From contig NZ_MZMO01000001.1 in assembly GCF_002240565.1 (NCBI RefSeq), positions 620,001 to 684,000 on the forward strand: a stretch of DNA of 64,000 nt, written 5' to 3'. This document shows positions 10,536 to 21,957 of this stretch, piece after piece. The stretch's first letter is position 1. The number at the start of each line of letters is the position of its first letter. Below the pieces are notes generated by a model that saw only the letters and a program-made list of their open reading frames with translations, ran no database searches and was not told where the DNA came from. The translations under genes and the position numbers were made by a program. Source of the DNA: Clavibacter michiganensis subsp. insidiosus. GTDB taxonomy: Bacteria; Actinomycetota; Actinomycetes; Actinomycetales; Microbacteriaceae.

Positions 10536-11885
10536 ATGCCCCGGCTCTTCGGCACGGACGGCGTCCGCGGACTCGCCAACGGCGAGACCATCACCGCGGA
10601 CCTCGCCCTGCGCCTGGCCCAGGCCGCCGCGCACGTGCTCGGGCAGGACGCCCGGGATGCCGGACGACGACCCATCGCGGTCGTCGCCCGGGATCCCCGG
10701 GTGTCCGGCGAGTTCATCGCGGCGGCCGTGGCCGCCGGCCTCGCGAGCTCCGGCGTCGACGTGTTCGACGCCGGGGTCATCCCGACGCCGGCCACGGCGT
10801 ACCTCATCGCGGACTTCGACGCCGACTTCGGCGTGATGATCTCCGCGTCGCACAACCCCGCTCCCGACAACGGGATCAAGTTCTTCGCCGCCGGCGGACG
10901 GAAGCTCGCCGACGAGCTCGAGGACCGCATCGAGGCGCGGCTGAGCCAGCCCGTCCTGCTCCCCACGGGAGCCGACGTCGGCCGCATCCGCCGCTTCGCG
11001 GACGCCGAGGACCGCTACGTCCTCCACCTGCTCGGCACGCTGCAGCACCGCCTCGACGGGATCCACGTGGTCCTCGACTGCGCGCACGGCGCCGCCGCGG
11101 GCATCAGCCCCGAGGTCTTCACGGACGCGGGCGCGCGCGTCACCGTCATCGGCAACGACCCCGATGGCATGAACATCAACGACCGGGTCGGGTCCACGCA
11201 CCTCGACCTGCTGGCCGAGGCCGTCCTCGCGCACGGCGCCGACGTGGGCATCGCGCACGACGGCGACGCCGACCGCTGCCTCGCGGTCGACCACACGGGC
11301 GCGATCATCGACGGCGACCAGATCATGGCCGTGCTCGCGCTCTCCATGGCCCGCCGCGGCCTGCTGGCGGAGCGCACGCTCGTGGCGACCGTCATGAGCA
11401 ACCTCGGCCTCCGCATCGCGATGGCCGAGAACGACGTCACCGTGCTGCAGACGCGCGTCGGCGACCGCTACGTGCTCGAGGCCATGAACGAGGGCGGCTA
11501 CTCCCTCGGCGGCGAGCAGTCGGGCCACCTCGTCATCGCGGAGCATGCGACGACCGGCGACGGGATCCTCACGGGGATCCAGCTGCTCGGCGAGATGGCG
11601 GCCACGGGCAAGAGCCTGCGCGAGCTCGCCTCGGTGATGACCGTGTACCCGCAGGTGATGATCAACGTGCGCGGCGTCGACCGCGACCGCGTGGGCGACG
11701 ACGCCGAGCTGAACGCGGCCGTCGCGCGCGCGGAGGCCGAGCTCGGCGACACCGGCCGCATCCTCATGCGCGCCTCGGGCACCGAGCCCATGATCCGCGT
11801 GATGGTCGAGGCCGCCGACCAGGCGACCGCCGAGCGCCACGCGCAGGAGCTGGCCGCCCTCGTGACGGAGCGCCTGGCGATCTAG
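10536..11885 (+). CDS. glmM: Phosphoglucosamine mutase
   Basis: This 449-residue enzyme interconverts glucosamine-6-phosphate and glucosamine-1-phosphate on the route to UDP-GlcNAc for peptidoglycan. The phospho-serine is Ser105 in [13 protein letters not shown]. The metal-binding DGDADRC motif and the sugar-binding GGEQSGH motif are both present. It follows rpsI closely and is probably on the same transcript. The partner glmS lies about 2.2 kb downstream, beyond a small insertion and coaA. Confidence 0.97.
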   Translation: MPRLFGTDGVRGLANGETITADLALRLAQAAAHVLGQDARDAGRRPIAVVARDPRVSGEFIAAAVAAGLASSGVDVFDAGVIPTPATAYLIADFDADFGVMISASHNPAPDNGIKFFAAGGRKLADELEDRIEARLSQPVLLPTGADVGRIRRFADAEDRYVLHLLGTLQHRLDGIHVVLDCAHGAAAGISPEVFTDAGARVTVIGNDPDGMNINDRVGSTHLDLLAEAVLAHGADVGIAHDGDADRCLAVDHTGAIIDGDQIMAVLALSMARRGLLAERTLVATVMSNLGLRIAMAENDVTVLQTRVGDRYVLEAMNEGGYSLGGEQSGHLVIAEHATTGDGILTGIQLLGEMAATGKSLRELASVMTVYPQVMINVRGVDRDRVGDDAELNAAVARAEAELGDTGRILMRASGTEPMIRVMVEAADQATAERHAQELAALVTERLAI

Positions 11886-11992
11886 CCGGCCCGCGCCAGG
11901 GTGCTCCCTTCAGGAGTCGCTGTGGAGGAGATCGTCGGGGCATCCCGGCCTCCTCCACCATGTCCTCGTCAGCAATTGAGGAGTGCCATCCC

Positions 11993-12570
11993 ATGAAGAT
12001 CATGAAGCGCTCGGTGCGAAGCGTGATTCTCGTAGCCGTAGTCATTGCGGCCGCAAGTCCGTCTCCGGCGTTCGCCGACGCATCAGGGCGCGCACAGGAC
12101 GTCAACGTCGTTCGGATATGCGCGGGTCAAGCCATCGATCTCGATGATGCGAATGGCTTGCCGCTCCCGGTCGAGCGGCAGCAGAGCCTTCGGGACCATG
12201 CGGAGTTCCGCTGTGCTCATCCTGAGCTGGCGTCCCGGGGCAGTAGCTCGACAGCCTCGTCGCCCGAGGCCGTGCACGTGGACTCAGAGGGCTATTATCC
12301 GGTGGCGAATCTCGACATCCAGCCGGGTCAGGTCACTTGGCTGGCGACAGTCGGTGGAATGCCGGTCGGCCGTATAAGACGCTGTCCTGCGAATGGCGTA
12401 TCGACAACGGAACTTGGCAAGACTGTGGAACGGCGTCGGGGTCCGGCAGTGGACTGCGAACCCGCACCATTCAGTATTGCCCTTTCCCGGGCCTCCTGTT
12501 CGAAGTGGAGGCGTTTCTTCACGTGAACGGCGTGGATTACTTTGACAATGCGGACGGGATAACGCAATGA
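11993..12570 (+). pseudogene. Secreted protein of unknown function, apparently frameshifted
   Basis: The first part (from the ATG at 11993, after GAGGAG) begins with a clear signal peptide (basic MKIMKRSVRS, hydrophobic core, AFA cleavage site). In that frame the protein runs to 12526 but turns into a low-complexity basic sequence after about 12340. In the frame one base earlier, from about 12340 to 12570, the sequence is protein-like: YKTLSCEWRIDNGTWQDCG, then Cys- and aromatic-rich residues, ending NADGITQ. Its stop overlaps the next start by ATGA, as expected of a real gene end. The simplest reading is one secreted protein broken by a one-base loss. Two overlapping genes, the second from the TTG at 12337, are the alternative. 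GC content is visibly lower than in flanking genes. No family recognised. Confidence 0.5.
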
Positions 12571-12947
12571 GCAGCCTGTTCTGCATCGTCAAGTCGACGA
12601 GCTGCACTTCTGACGTCACGTTACGGACCCTGGATGTCCGACCGGGGGCGTGGCTGTGCATCCGCGCCGAGACGCCCACGGCTCCGGTGGGCCCTCACGC
12701 GACGGAGCGCTCGACGTCCTACGCGGTGCTGCCATCGCTGGAGGACGGTCGAGGGCATCGTGTCGTCGCGGAACGCGTGATGAGCGGAGGCGGCGAGCCG
12801 CTCACCGGCGTCGTCGACTGGATCTTCCGATGGCCCTTCGAGGTAGACCTCACGGGCGCGTTCCGCCTGAGCGACGGAGACAGCTGGTCCATCTCGTTCA
12901 CGTGCATCGACGTGGACGGGATCGTCGCCGACAGGGTCCTCGAGTAG
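12567..12947 (+). CDS. Hypothetical protein
   Basis: A 126-residue protein I do not recognise. It has no signal peptide or membrane segment, several cysteines (near residues 6, 13 and 31 and in SFTCIDVDG near the end), and a beta-rich look with paired aromatic residues (WIFRWPFEVDL). It overlaps the preceding gene by four bases (ATGA), so the two probably form one transcriptional and functional unit. It ends two bases before the convergent coaA stop codon. Only glmM lies upstream, so the pair looks like a small insertion between housekeeping genes. Confidence 0.55.
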   Translation: MSSLFCIVKSTSCTSDVTLRTLDVRPGAWLCIRAETPTAPVGPHATERSTSYAVLPSLEDGRGHRVVAERVMSGGGEPLTGVVDWIFRWPFEVDLTGAFRLSDGDSWSISFTCIDVDGIVADRVLE

Positions 12948-12948
12948 G

Positions 12949-13908
12949 TCAGAGCTTGCGGAGCAGGACGCTCGCGACCGAGTGGTCCGCGTCCTTCCGC
13001 AGCACGAGCGTCGCGCGCGAGCGGGTCGGGCGGACGTTCTGCTCGAGGTTCGGCTCGTTGATGGTCGACCAGATCCGCCGCGCCCGCTCGACGGCCTCGG
13101 CCGGGCTGAGCTCCGCGTACCGGTGGAAGTAGGAGCGCGGGTTGCTGAAGGCCCCGCGCTGGAGGCTGAGGAAGCGGTCCTCGTACCACTGCGCGATGTC
13201 GTGGGTGCGGGCGTCCACGTAGATCGAGAAGTCGAAGAGGTCGCTGACGGCGAGCTTCGCGCCGGACGCCGCCGGCTGCAGCACGTTGAGGCCCTCGATG
13301 ATGAGCACGTCCGGTTGCCGCACGACCACCTCGGCGCCCGGCACGATGTCGTAGGCGAGGTGGGAGTAGAACGGCGCGCGCACCTCGGGCACGCCGCTCT
13401 TGACCTGCGTGACGAACCGCAGCAGCGCCCGCCGGTCGTACGACTCGGGGAAGCCCTTCCGCTCCATGAGGCCGCGTCGCTCGAGCTCGGCGTTCGGATG
13501 CAGGAAGCCGTCCGTGGTCACGAGCTCGACCCGCGGGGTGTCGTCCCAGCGCGCCAGCATCTCGCGCAGGAGGCGCGCGACGGTCGACTTGCCGACGGCC
13601 ACGGATCCCGCGACGCCGATGATGAACGGGGTGCTCTTGGCGCGCTCGCCGAGGAACGCGCTCGTGTCCCGGTGCAGCTTCTTCGTGCCCGTGACGTAGA
13701 GGTTGAGCAGGCGGCTGAGCGGGAGGTAGACGTCCTCGACCTCGCGCATGTCGAGCCGGTCGCCGATGCCGCGCAGCTGCACCAGCTCGGTCTCCCGGAG
13801 CGGGAGGTGCGTGGCGGGCGCGAGGGCCGCCCAGTCGGCGCGGGCGATCTCCACGAACGGGGAGACGTGCCCATGACTCGTCGGGGATCCCGTCGCGGTG
13901 TCTGGCAT
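12949..13908 (-). CDS. coaA: Type I pantothenate kinase
   Basis: A 319-residue enzyme catalysing the first and regulated step of coenzyme A synthesis, ATP-dependent phosphorylation of pantothenate. It has the P-loop [12 protein letters not shown] at about residues 98-109, the [10 protein letters not shown] segment and the [10 protein letters not shown] motif of prokaryotic PanK-I. It is divergent from glmS. An inverse TAGGAT hexamer sits nine bases before the ATG with no ribosome binding site, suggesting a leaderless mRNA. Confidence 0.96.
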   Translation of the reverse strand: MPDTATGSPTSHGHVSPFVEIARADWAALAPATHLPLRETELVQLRGIGDRLDMREVEDVYLPLSRLLNLYVTGTKKLHRDTSAFLGERAKSTPFIIGVAGSVAVGKSTVARLLREMLARWDDTPRVELVTTDGFLHPNAELERRGLMERKGFPESYDRRALLRFVTQVKSGVPEVRAPFYSHLAYDIVPGAEVVVRQPDVLIIEGLNVLQPAASGAKLAVSDLFDFSIYVDARTHDIAQWYEDRFLSLQRGAFSNPRSYFHRYAELSPAEAVERARRIWSTINEPNLEQNVRPTRSRATLVLRKDADHSVASVLLRKL

Positions 13909-13917
13909 GGCGTCCCC

Positions 13918-13923
13918 ATCCTA
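13918..13923 (-). promoter_or_regulatory. -10 hexamer TAGGAT, probable leaderless start of coaA
   Basis: Read on the minus strand, TAGGAT is followed by nine bases and the coaA ATG. Confidence 0.45.
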
Positions 13924-14044
13924 TGGCGGGGTCGGCGGGCGGCCGGAGCGCGCGTACGCCAGCCGACGGTCCCTCCCCAGGCGCCTCCGCGCCCGGGGCG
14001 CGCCGCGATGCCCGGCCGCGCAGGGGAACCCCGACGCGGACGGC

Positions 14045-14050
14045 TAAAGT
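14045..14050 (+). promoter_or_regulatory. -10 hexamer TAAAGT, probable leaderless start of glmS
   Basis: Eight bases separate TAAAGT from the glmS ATG, and no GGAGG-like site is present. Confidence 0.45.
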
Positions 14051-14058
14051 GGTGCCCC

Positions 14059-15909
14059 ATGTGCGGAATCGTGGGATACGTCGGTGAGTCCAAGAGCCTC
14101 GAGGTGCTCCTCGGGGGGCTGCGGAGGCTCGAGTACCGGGGCTACGACTCCGCGGGCGTCGCGGTGCTCGACGAGGACGGCACGCTCGGCGTGCGCAAGC
14201 GCGCGGGCAAGCTCGACCGCCTGCTGGAGGACCTGGAGGCGTCGCCGCTGCCGAACGGATCCACCGGCATCGGCCACACCCGCTGGGCCACGCACGGCGG
14301 CCCCACCGACCGCAACGCGCACCCGCACCTGGGCGACGACGGCAAGCTCGCCCTCATCCACAACGGGATCATCGAGAACTTCGCGGAGCTCAAGGACGAC
14401 CTCCTCGCGGACGGCTACACCTTCGAGAGCGACACCGACACCGAGGTCGCCGCCCGCCTCCTCGGTCGCGAGTACGGCATCATGCACGACCTCGAGCAGG
14501 CGTTCCGCAACACGGTGACCCGGCTCGAGGGCGCGTTCACGCTCCTCGCCGTGCACCGCGACCAGCCCGGCCTCGTGGTCGGCGCCCGCCGCAACTCGCC
14601 GCTCGTCATCGGGCTGGGCGACGGCGAGAACTTCCTCGGATCCGACGTCGCCGCGTTCGTGGAGTTCACGCGTCGCGCGGTCGCCATCGGGCAGGACCAG
14701 ATGGTCGCCATCCGCCCCGACTCCGTCACGGTCACCGACTTCCACGGCGCCCCCGTCGAGACGCACGAGTTCGAGATCGCGTGGGACGCGTCCGCCAGCG
14801 AGAAGGGCGGCTGGTCGAGCTTCATGGCGAAGGAGATCAGCGAGGGCCCGGACGCCGTGGCGAACACCCTCCGCGGCCGCATCGTCGACGGCGTCGTCGT
14901 GCTGCCCGACCTCGACGCGATCGGCGAGGTCGACCTCGCGGACATCTCGCGCATCGTCATCGTCGCCTGCGGCACCGCCGCGTACTCGGGCATCCTCGGC
15001 AAGTACGCCATCGAGAAGTGGGCCCGCGTCCCCGTGGAGGTCGAGCTCGCGCACGAGTTCCGCTACCGCGACCCCGTGCTCGACGCCACCACGCTCGTGA
15101 TCTCCATCAGCCAGTCCGGCGAGACCATGGACACGCTGCTCGCCGTCCGCTACGCCCGCGAGGCCGGCGCGCGCGTCCTCTCCATCTGCAACACGCAGGG
15201 CGCCACCATCCCGCGCGAGTCCGAGGCCGTCGTCTACACGCACGCGGGCCCCGAGGTCGCGGTCGCGTCCACGAAGGCGTTCGTCGCCCAGGTCGCCGCG
15301 CTCTACCTGTTCGGGCTGCACCTCGCGCGCATCCGCGGCACGCTGTCGGCCGACGAGATCGTCGCCAACACCGAGGAGCTGCTGGCTGTGCCGGAGAAGC
15401 TCGCCACCGTCGTGGAGCAGGGCGAGAAGATCAGCCAGCTCGCGAAGTGGATGGCCGACACCCGGGCCGTGCTCTTCCTCGGCCGCAACGTCGGCTTCCC
15501 GGTCGCGCTCGAGGGCGCGCTGAAGCTCAAGGAGCTCGCGTACATCCACGCGGAGGGCTTCGCGGCCGGCGAGCTCAAGCACGGGCCCATCGCGCTCATC
15601 GAGCCGGGGCAGCCCGTGTTCGTCATCGTGCCGAGCCCCGTCCACCAGCTCGCGCTGCACAAGAAGGTCATCTCCAACATCGAGGAGATCCGCGCGCGCG
15701 GCGCCCGCGTCATCGCGATCGCCGAGCAGGGCGACGCGTTCGTGCTGCCGCACGCCGACGAGGTCATCCCGATCCCGCTCGCCGCGCCGCTGTTCGAGCC
15801 GCTCCTGGCCGTCACGCCGCTGCAGATCTTCGCCATGGAGCTCGCGGCGGCCAAGGGCCTCGACGTCGACCAGCCGCGCAACCTCGCGAAGTCCGTCACC
15901 GTCGAGTGA
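14059..15909 (+). CDS. glmS: Glutamine-fructose-6-phosphate aminotransferase (isomerising)
   Basis: A 616-residue enzyme that makes glucosamine-6-phosphate from fructose-6-phosphate and glutamine, the entry step to amino sugars. The N-terminal nucleophile is Cys2 of MCGIVGYVG, which fixes the start at 14059 because the cysteine must follow the initiator methionine. The glutaminase domain covers about residues 2-220. Two SIS sugar-binding domains follow (SQSGETMDT near residue 355, and a second from about 465). The end [15 protein letters not shown] is typical. No ribozyme or other long leader precedes it. Confidence 0.97.
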   Translation: MCGIVGYVGESKSLEVLLGGLRRLEYRGYDSAGVAVLDEDGTLGVRKRAGKLDRLLEDLEASPLPNGSTGIGHTRWATHGGPTDRNAHPHLGDDGKLALIHNGIIENFAELKDDLLADGYTFESDTDTEVAARLLGREYGIMHDLEQAFRNTVTRLEGAFTLLAVHRDQPGLVVGARRNSPLVIGLGDGENFLGSDVAAFVEFTRRAVAIGQDQMVAIRPDSVTVTDFHGAPVETHEFEIAWDASASEKGGWSSFMAKEISEGPDAVANTLRGRIVDGVVVLPDLDAIGEVDLADISRIVIVACGTAAYSGILGKYAIEKWARVPVEVELAHEFRYRDPVLDATTLVISISQSGETMDTLLAVRYAREAGARVLSICNTQGATIPRESEAVVYTHAGPEVAVASTKAFVAQVAALYLFGLHLARIRGTLSADEIVANTEELLAVPEKLATVVEQGEKISQLAKWMADTRAVLFLGRNVGFPVALEGALKLKELAYIHAEGFAAGELKHGPIALIEPGQPVFVIVPSPVHQLALHKKVISNIEEIRARGARVIAIAEQGDAFVLPHADEVIPIPLAAPLFEPLLAVTPLQIFAMELAAAKGLDVDQPRNLAKSVTVE

Positions 15910-15919
15910 CCGCGGCGGC

Positions 15920-16279
15920 GTGATCAGGGGCATCGGCGTCGACGTGGTCGACGTGGCGCGGTTCGCCCGGAGCGCCGAGCGCACTCCGGGTCTCGTGCCG
16001 CGCCTGTTCGCGCCGGCCGAGCGGTCCCTGCCCGCGCGCTCGCTCGCGGCCCGGTTCGCGGCGAAGGAAGCGCTCATCAAGGCGCTCGGCGGACCCGGCG
16101 GGATCAGCTGGCAGGACATGGAGGTCGTCCGCGACGAGCACGGTGACCCGTCGTTCCGGGTGGCCGGCGTCGTCGCGCAGGTCGCGGCCGCGCGGGGCGT
16201 GACGCGGATCCACCTGAGCATGAGCCACGACGCCGGCCTCGCCACCGCGTTCGTCGTCACCGAGGGGGACGCGCCGTGA
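15920..16279 (+). CDS. acpS: Holo-[acyl-carrier-protein] synthase
   Basis: A 119-residue 4'-phosphopantetheinyl transferase that activates acyl carrier protein using coenzyme A. The metal and CoA sites are visible in [12 protein letters not shown] at the start and [13 protein letters not shown] near residue 45. It starts with GTG ten bases after glmS and overlaps alr by four bases (GTGA). The acpS-alr order is widespread in bacteria. Confidence 0.95.
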   Translation: MIRGIGVDVVDVARFARSAERTPGLVPRLFAPAERSLPARSLAARFAAKEALIKALGGPGGISWQDMEVVRDEHGDPSFRVAGVVAQVAAARGVTRIHLSMSHDAGLATAFVVTEGDAP

Positions 16280-17433
16280 CCGACGAGGTGACGCTCCAGG
16301 CGCCGGCCGCCCTCCGGCGGGAGGCGCGCATCGACACGGGCGCGATCTCCGCGAACGTCCGCACGCTGCGGGCCACCACCGGCGCGCCGCTCGTGATGGC
16401 CGTGGTCAAGGCCGACGGCTACGGGCACGGCGCTGTCGCGTCCGCGCGCGCGGCGCTCGCGGGCGGGGCCGACCGGCTCGGCGTGGTCGACATCCGGGAG
16501 GCGCTCGCGCTGCGGGCGGCCGGGATCCAGGCGCCGATCCTCACCTGGATGCACGCGCCCGGCGCCGACTTCGCCACCGGCATCGAGGCCGGCATCGACC
16601 TGGGGCTCAACAGCCTGCGCCAGGTGCGCGAGGTCGCGGACGCCGCGCGCCGCGTCGGCCGCGCCGCGGAGGTGCACCTCAAGGTCGACACCGGGCTCGG
16701 CCGCAACGGCGTGACGCCGGCGGAGTGGCCGGCCGTCGTCGCGGAGGTCCAGGCGCTCGTCGCCGAGGGCCGGATCCACCTCGGCGGCGTCTTCAGCCAC
16801 CTCGCCAACGCGGGCGAGGAGGAGGACCGGGCGCAGGTGCGCGCGTTCCACCGGGCGGTCGACGTGGTGCGGGACGCGGGGCTGGAGCCCGGGATCCGTC
16901 ACCTCGCCGCCACCGCGGGCGCCCTGCGCGTGCCCGCGGCCCGCCTCGACATGGTGCGCCTCGGCATCGGGATCTACGGCATCTCGCCGCTCGACGGCGT
17001 CACGTCCGCCGACCTCGGCCTCGTGCCCGCCATGACCCTCGTCGGCAGCGTCGTCGCGGTCAAGCGCGTGCCCGCCGACACGGGCGTCTCCTACGGCTAC
17101 ACGTACCGCACCACCCGGGCCACGACCCTCGCGCTCGTCTCGCTCGGGTTCGCCGACGGCGTCCCGCGGCTCGCGAGCAACCGCGCGCCCGTCGCGATCC
17201 ACGGCGCGCGCTTCCGCGTGAGCGGCCGGATCGCGATGGACCAGTTCGTGGTCGACGTGGGCGACGGCGTCGTCGACGGCCGACCCGTCGCGGTGGGCGA
17301 CGACGCCGTGCTGTTCGGGGATCCCGCCACGGGCGCCCCCTCGGTGGAGGAGTGGGCCGAGGCGACCGGCACCATCGGCTACGAGATCGTCGCGCGCGTC
17401 ACCGGCCGCGTGACCCGGAGGCACTCCGCATGA
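16276..17433 (+). CDS. alr: Alanine racemase, first copy
   Basis: A 385-residue PLP enzyme interconverting L- and D-alanine for peptidoglycan. The PLP lysine is Lys45 in [11 protein letters not shown] and the opposite catalytic base is Tyr273 in [24 protein letters not shown] and the family end [13 protein letters not shown] are also present. It overlaps both acpS (GTGA) and the second alr (ATGA), so all three are translationally coupled. Length and motifs are normal, so it should be active independently of the fused copy downstream. Confidence 0.95.
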   Translation: MTDEVTLQAPAALRREARIDTGAISANVRTLRATTGAPLVMAVVKADGYGHGAVASARAALAGGADRLGVVDIREALALRAAGIQAPILTWMHAPGADFATGIEAGIDLGLNSLRQVREVADAARRVGRAAEVHLKVDTGLGRNGVTPAEWPAVVAEVQALVAEGRIHLGGVFSHLANAGEEEDRAQVRAFHRAVDVVRDAGLEPGIRHLAATAGALRVPAARLDMVRLGIGIYGISPLDGVTSADLGLVPAMTLVGSVVAVKRVPADTGVSYGYTYRTTRATTLALVSLGFADGVPRLASNRAPVAIHGARFRVSGRIAMDQFVVDVGDGVVDGRPVAVGDDAVLFGDPATGAPSVEEWAEATGTIGYEIVARVTGRVTRRHSA

Positions 17434-19121
17434 CCGAGCCCGCATCCGCGCCCGTCCCGGCCGGACCCGTCGCGCCCGGCCGTCGCGCCGTCGTCGACCT
17501 CGACGCGATCCGCCACAACGTCCGCACGCTCGCCGCGCTCGCCGCCCCCGCCCGCACGATGGTCGCCGTGAAGGCCGACGCGTACGGCCACGGCGCCCTG
17601 CAGGTCGCGCGCGCCGCCCTCGAGGCGGGCGCCGAGAGCCTCGCCGTGCTCGACGTGGCCTCCGCCGTCGAGCTCCGCCGCGCGGGCATCACCGCCCGCC
17701 TCCTCGCCTGGCTGCACGGCGTCGACACCGACTTCCTCGTCGCGGTCGAGCACGGCATCGACCTCGGCGTCTCGGCGCTGTGGGAGCTGGAGCGCATCGC
17801 GGCCGCGGGACGCGCCACGGGGATCCGAGCCCGCGTGCACCTCAAGGCCGACACGGGCCTCAGCCGCAACGGCGCCACCCCGGAAGCGTGGCCCGACCTC
17901 GTGCGCGCGGCCGTCGCCGCCGACGCCGCGGGCGAGCTGACGCTGCACGCGCTCTGGTCGCACCTCGCCGACGCCTCGCCCGAGGACGACGACGCCGCGC
18001 TCGCCCGCTTCCACGAGGCCGTGCGCGTGGCCGAGGAGCTGGGCGCGCGTCCGGTCGAGAAGCACCTGGCGGCGAGCTCCGCGGGGATCCGCCTGCCCGC
18101 CGCCCGCTTCGACATGGTGCGCTTCGGCATCGCCGTCTACGGCATCTCGCCGTTCGACGACCGCTCCGGTCGCGACCTCGGCCTCGTCCCTGCGATGACG
18201 CTCGAGGCCGACGTCATCTCCGTCAAGCGCGTCGAGGCGGGGCACGGCGTCTCGTACGGCCTCGACCACCGCACCTCGGGGCCGTCGACGCTCGTGCTCG
18301 TGCCGCTCGGCTACGCCGACGGGATCCCCCGCTTCGCCGCCCCGCACGCCTCCGTGCTCCTGAACGGCCGCCGCTTCCCGATCGCCGGCCGCATCGCCAT
18401 GGACCAGCTCGTGCTCGACGTCGGCGACCTGCCCGTCGAGGTGGGGGACACCGCCGTGATCCTCGGCCCCGGCGACCGCGGCGAGCCCACCGCCGAGGAG
18501 TGGGCCGGATGGGCCGAGACCATCGGCGACGAGATCGTGACCCGCGTCGGCCCGCGCGTCGACCGCGTGCACCTGCACGAGCGCCCGGACGCGGCCGAGG
18601 CGCCGGCCGCCGAGGTCCTCTCCGACGAGCTCGTCCCCGTCGCGACCACGGACGACATGGAGGAGCTCGGCCGCGCCGTCGCCCGCGAGCTGGGCGCGGG
18701 CGACCTCGTCGTCCTGTCCGGCCCGCTCGGGGCAGGCAAGACGACGTTCACGCGCGGGCTCGGCGACGGCCTCGGCGTCCGCGGTCCCGTCACGAGCCCC
18801 ACGTTCGTGCTCGCGCGCACGCACCCGAGCCTCGTCGACGGGCCGCCGCTCGTGCACGTCGACGCGTACCGCCTGGCCGACGCCCGCGAGCTCGACGACC
18901 TCGACATCGACTTCGCGCGCTCCGTCGTGGTCGTCGAGTGGGGCGAGGGCAAGCTCGACGGCGTCGCGGAGGAGTGGTGGGACCTGCGGATCGCGCGGCC
19001 CACGGGCGCGGACGACGCCGACGCCGACCCGGCGGCCGACGCCGACGCGGATCCCGACGCCGCCCCCGAGGAGCCCCGTACCGTCCGCATCCGGCGGCTC
19101 CGCGCGCGGCCCCGCGCCTAG
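17430..19121 (+). CDS. Fusion of alanine racemase and TsaE ATPase
   Basis: A 563-residue protein. Residues 1 to about 375 are a complete second alanine racemase: PLP lysine Lys48 in [11 protein letters not shown], catalytic Tyr276 in [10 protein letters not shown], and [14 protein letters not shown]. After a short linker, residues about 400-563 are TsaE (YjeE), the ATPase of the t6A37 tRNA modification complex, with P-loop GPLGAGKTT at 431-439, the TSPTFVL motif and HVDAYRLAD. An acidic Ala/Asp-rich insert precedes a basic tail. There is no stop or start between the two parts. The gene lies between alr and tsaB, so the fusion joins wall synthesis to tRNA modification in one polypeptide. Confidence 0.93.
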   Translation: MTEPASAPVPAGPVAPGRRAVVDLDAIRHNVRTLAALAAPARTMVAVKADAYGHGALQVARAALEAGAESLAVLDVASAVELRRAGITARLLAWLHGVDTDFLVAVEHGIDLGVSALWELERIAAAGRATGIRARVHLKADTGLSRNGATPEAWPDLVRAAVAADAAGELTLHALWSHLADASPEDDDAALARFHEAVRVAEELGARPVEKHLAASSAGIRLPAARFDMVRFGIAVYGISPFDDRSGRDLGLVPAMTLEADVISVKRVEAGHGVSYGLDHRTSGPSTLVLVPLGYADGIPRFAAPHASVLLNGRRFPIAGRIAMDQLVLDVGDLPVEVGDTAVILGPGDRGEPTAEEWAGWAETIGDEIVTRVGPRVDRVHLHERPDAAEAPAAEVLSDELVPVATTDDMEELGRAVARELGAGDLVVLSGPLGAGKTTFTRGLGDGLGVRGPVTSPTFVLARTHPSLVDGPPLVHVDAYRLADARELDDLDIDFARSVVVVEWGEGKLDGVAEEWWDLRIARPTGADDADADPAADADADPDAAPEEPRTVRIRRLRARPRA

Positions 19122-19124
19122 ACT
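19119..19124 (+). promoter_or_regulatory. -10 hexamer TAGACT, probable leaderless start of tsaB
   Basis: Six bases lie between TAGACT and the GTG of tsaB. The hexamer overlaps the stop codon of the upstream gene. Confidence 0.4.
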
Positions 19125-19130
19125 CGTCCA

Positions 19131-19744
19131 GTGCTCCTCGCGATCGACACCTCCGCCGGCACGGGCGTCGCCGTCATCGACCCCGACGGCCGCGTGCTCG
19201 CCGAGCGCCAGGAGGCCGACACCATGCGGCACGCCGAGGTCATCGGCACGCTGCTCGACGAGTGCCTCACCGCGTCCGGCATCGAGCGCTGCGACGTCCG
19301 CGCGATCGTCGCCGGCATGGGCCCCGGCCCCTTCACCGGCCTCCGGGTCGGCATCGCCGCGGCCCGGGTGCTGGCCACCGGCCTGGACGTGCGCGTGATC
19401 CCCGTGGTCAGCCACGACGCCGTCGCCCACGACCACTACGCGGCGGGCGGCACCGGATCCCTCGTGGTCGTCACGGACGCCCGCCGCCGCGAGCTGTACT
19501 GGTCCGTCTACCGCGAGCCCGCGCCCGGCGGCGTCGCCGAGCGCACCGCGGGCCCCGGCCTGAGCAAGCCGGACGACGTGCCGGCCGCCGACCACCGGAT
19601 CGATGCCGCCGGCGTGCGCGCGGCCTCCCTCGCGCAGGTCGCCCGGCGGATGGACGAGCTCGACCTGCCCTTCGCGGCCGACGAGGCGCTCTACCTCCGC
19701 TCGCCCGACGTCACGGTCTCCGCCGGCCCGAAGCGGGTGACCTC

Positions 19745-19748
<4 letters not shown>
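19131..19748 (+). CDS. tsaB: tRNA threonylcarbamoyladenosine biosynthesis protein TsaB
   Basis: A 205-residue inactive paralogue of TsaD that dimerises with it in the t6A complex. Recognised from [16 protein letters not shown] at the N-terminus and [20 protein letters not shown] near residue 65, the family signature. Length is normal for TsaB. It starts with GTG. Its end overlaps the RimI-TsaD gene by four bases (GTGA). Together with flanking TsaE and TsaD it completes the t6A module except for TsaC/Sua5, which is not in the window. Confidence 0.93.
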
Positions 19749-21364
<1,616 letters not shown>

Positions 21365-21467
21365 TCCGGCCGCGCCCCCATTACGGGGACCTTTCGCGGC
21401 TATTTCCCGAACAGGAGAATCCCGGAGCACGCATCACGGTATGTTCCCAGGGACGAAAGGAACGACA

Positions 21468-21872
21468 ATGACCGATCCGCAGAACCCGGACCGCTCCCAC
21501 GACGGCTTCCCGCCCGCGCCGAGCCAGCCCGCCTACCCGGCCGCTCCCGCCGCCGGCTCCGACTCGCCGTACGCGGCGCCCTACCAGCCCGGCCAGGGCG
21601 GTGCGCCCGTCTCCAAGGGGCTGAGCATCACGTCCATGGTCCTCGGCATCGTGTCCGTGGTGACGATCCTCTTCTGGTTCCTCTCCGCGCCCCTCGGCAT
21701 CGCCGCGATCATCACGGGCGTGCTCGGCAAGAAGCGCAACCCGGACGCCAAGGGCTTCTGGCTCACCGGCATCATCACCGGCATCGTCGGCCTCGTGCTC
21801 GCCGTCGGCCTCGCGATCCTCGGCTTCATCGCCCTGGCCGCGCTGCAGGAGCAGGGCTACACGGCTCCGTAA
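21468..21872 (+). CDS. DUF4190-type small membrane protein
   Basis: A 134-residue protein with a Pro/Ala/Tyr-rich cytoplasmic N-terminus (about 45 residues) and two hydrophobic helices. The stretch KGLSITSMVLGIVSVVTILF, followed by LGIAAIITGVLGKKRNP, is the pattern of DUF4190 proteins of actinobacteria. Their role is unknown. I chose the ATG at 21468, which has GAAAGGA seven bases upstream, over an in-frame ATG 27 bases earlier without such a site. A strong terminator follows. Confidence 0.8.
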   Translation: MTDPQNPDRSHDGFPPAPSQPAYPAAPAAGSDSPYAAPYQPGQGGAPVSKGLSITSMVLGIVSVVTILFWFLSAPLGIAAIITGVLGKKRNPDAKGFWLTGIITGIVGLVLAVGLAILGFIALAALQEQGYTAP

Positions 21873-21890
21873 CGCCCCACCCGCACGACA

Positions 21891-21924
21891 CGACGCGGCC
21901 GTCCCCTCGGGGGCGGCCGCGTCG
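21891..21924. terminator. Bidirectional hairpin between convergent genes
   Basis: An 11-bp perfect repeat cgacgcggccg / cggccgcgtcg with an inner CCCC/GGGG extension. It lies between the DUF4190 gene and the convergent methyltransferase-like gene and can serve both. Confidence 0.8.
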
Positions 21925-21957
21925 TCGCGTCCGGGGCAGGGGTCCCGCGGTCGGGCG

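Noticed and set aside
14044..17445. A 1,133-codon minus-strand frame opposite glmS, acpS and alr
   Set aside because: It is composed mainly of Arg, Asp, Glu, Val and Gly, the typical reverse shadow of high-GC coding sequence, and it spans well-supported genes on the other strand.
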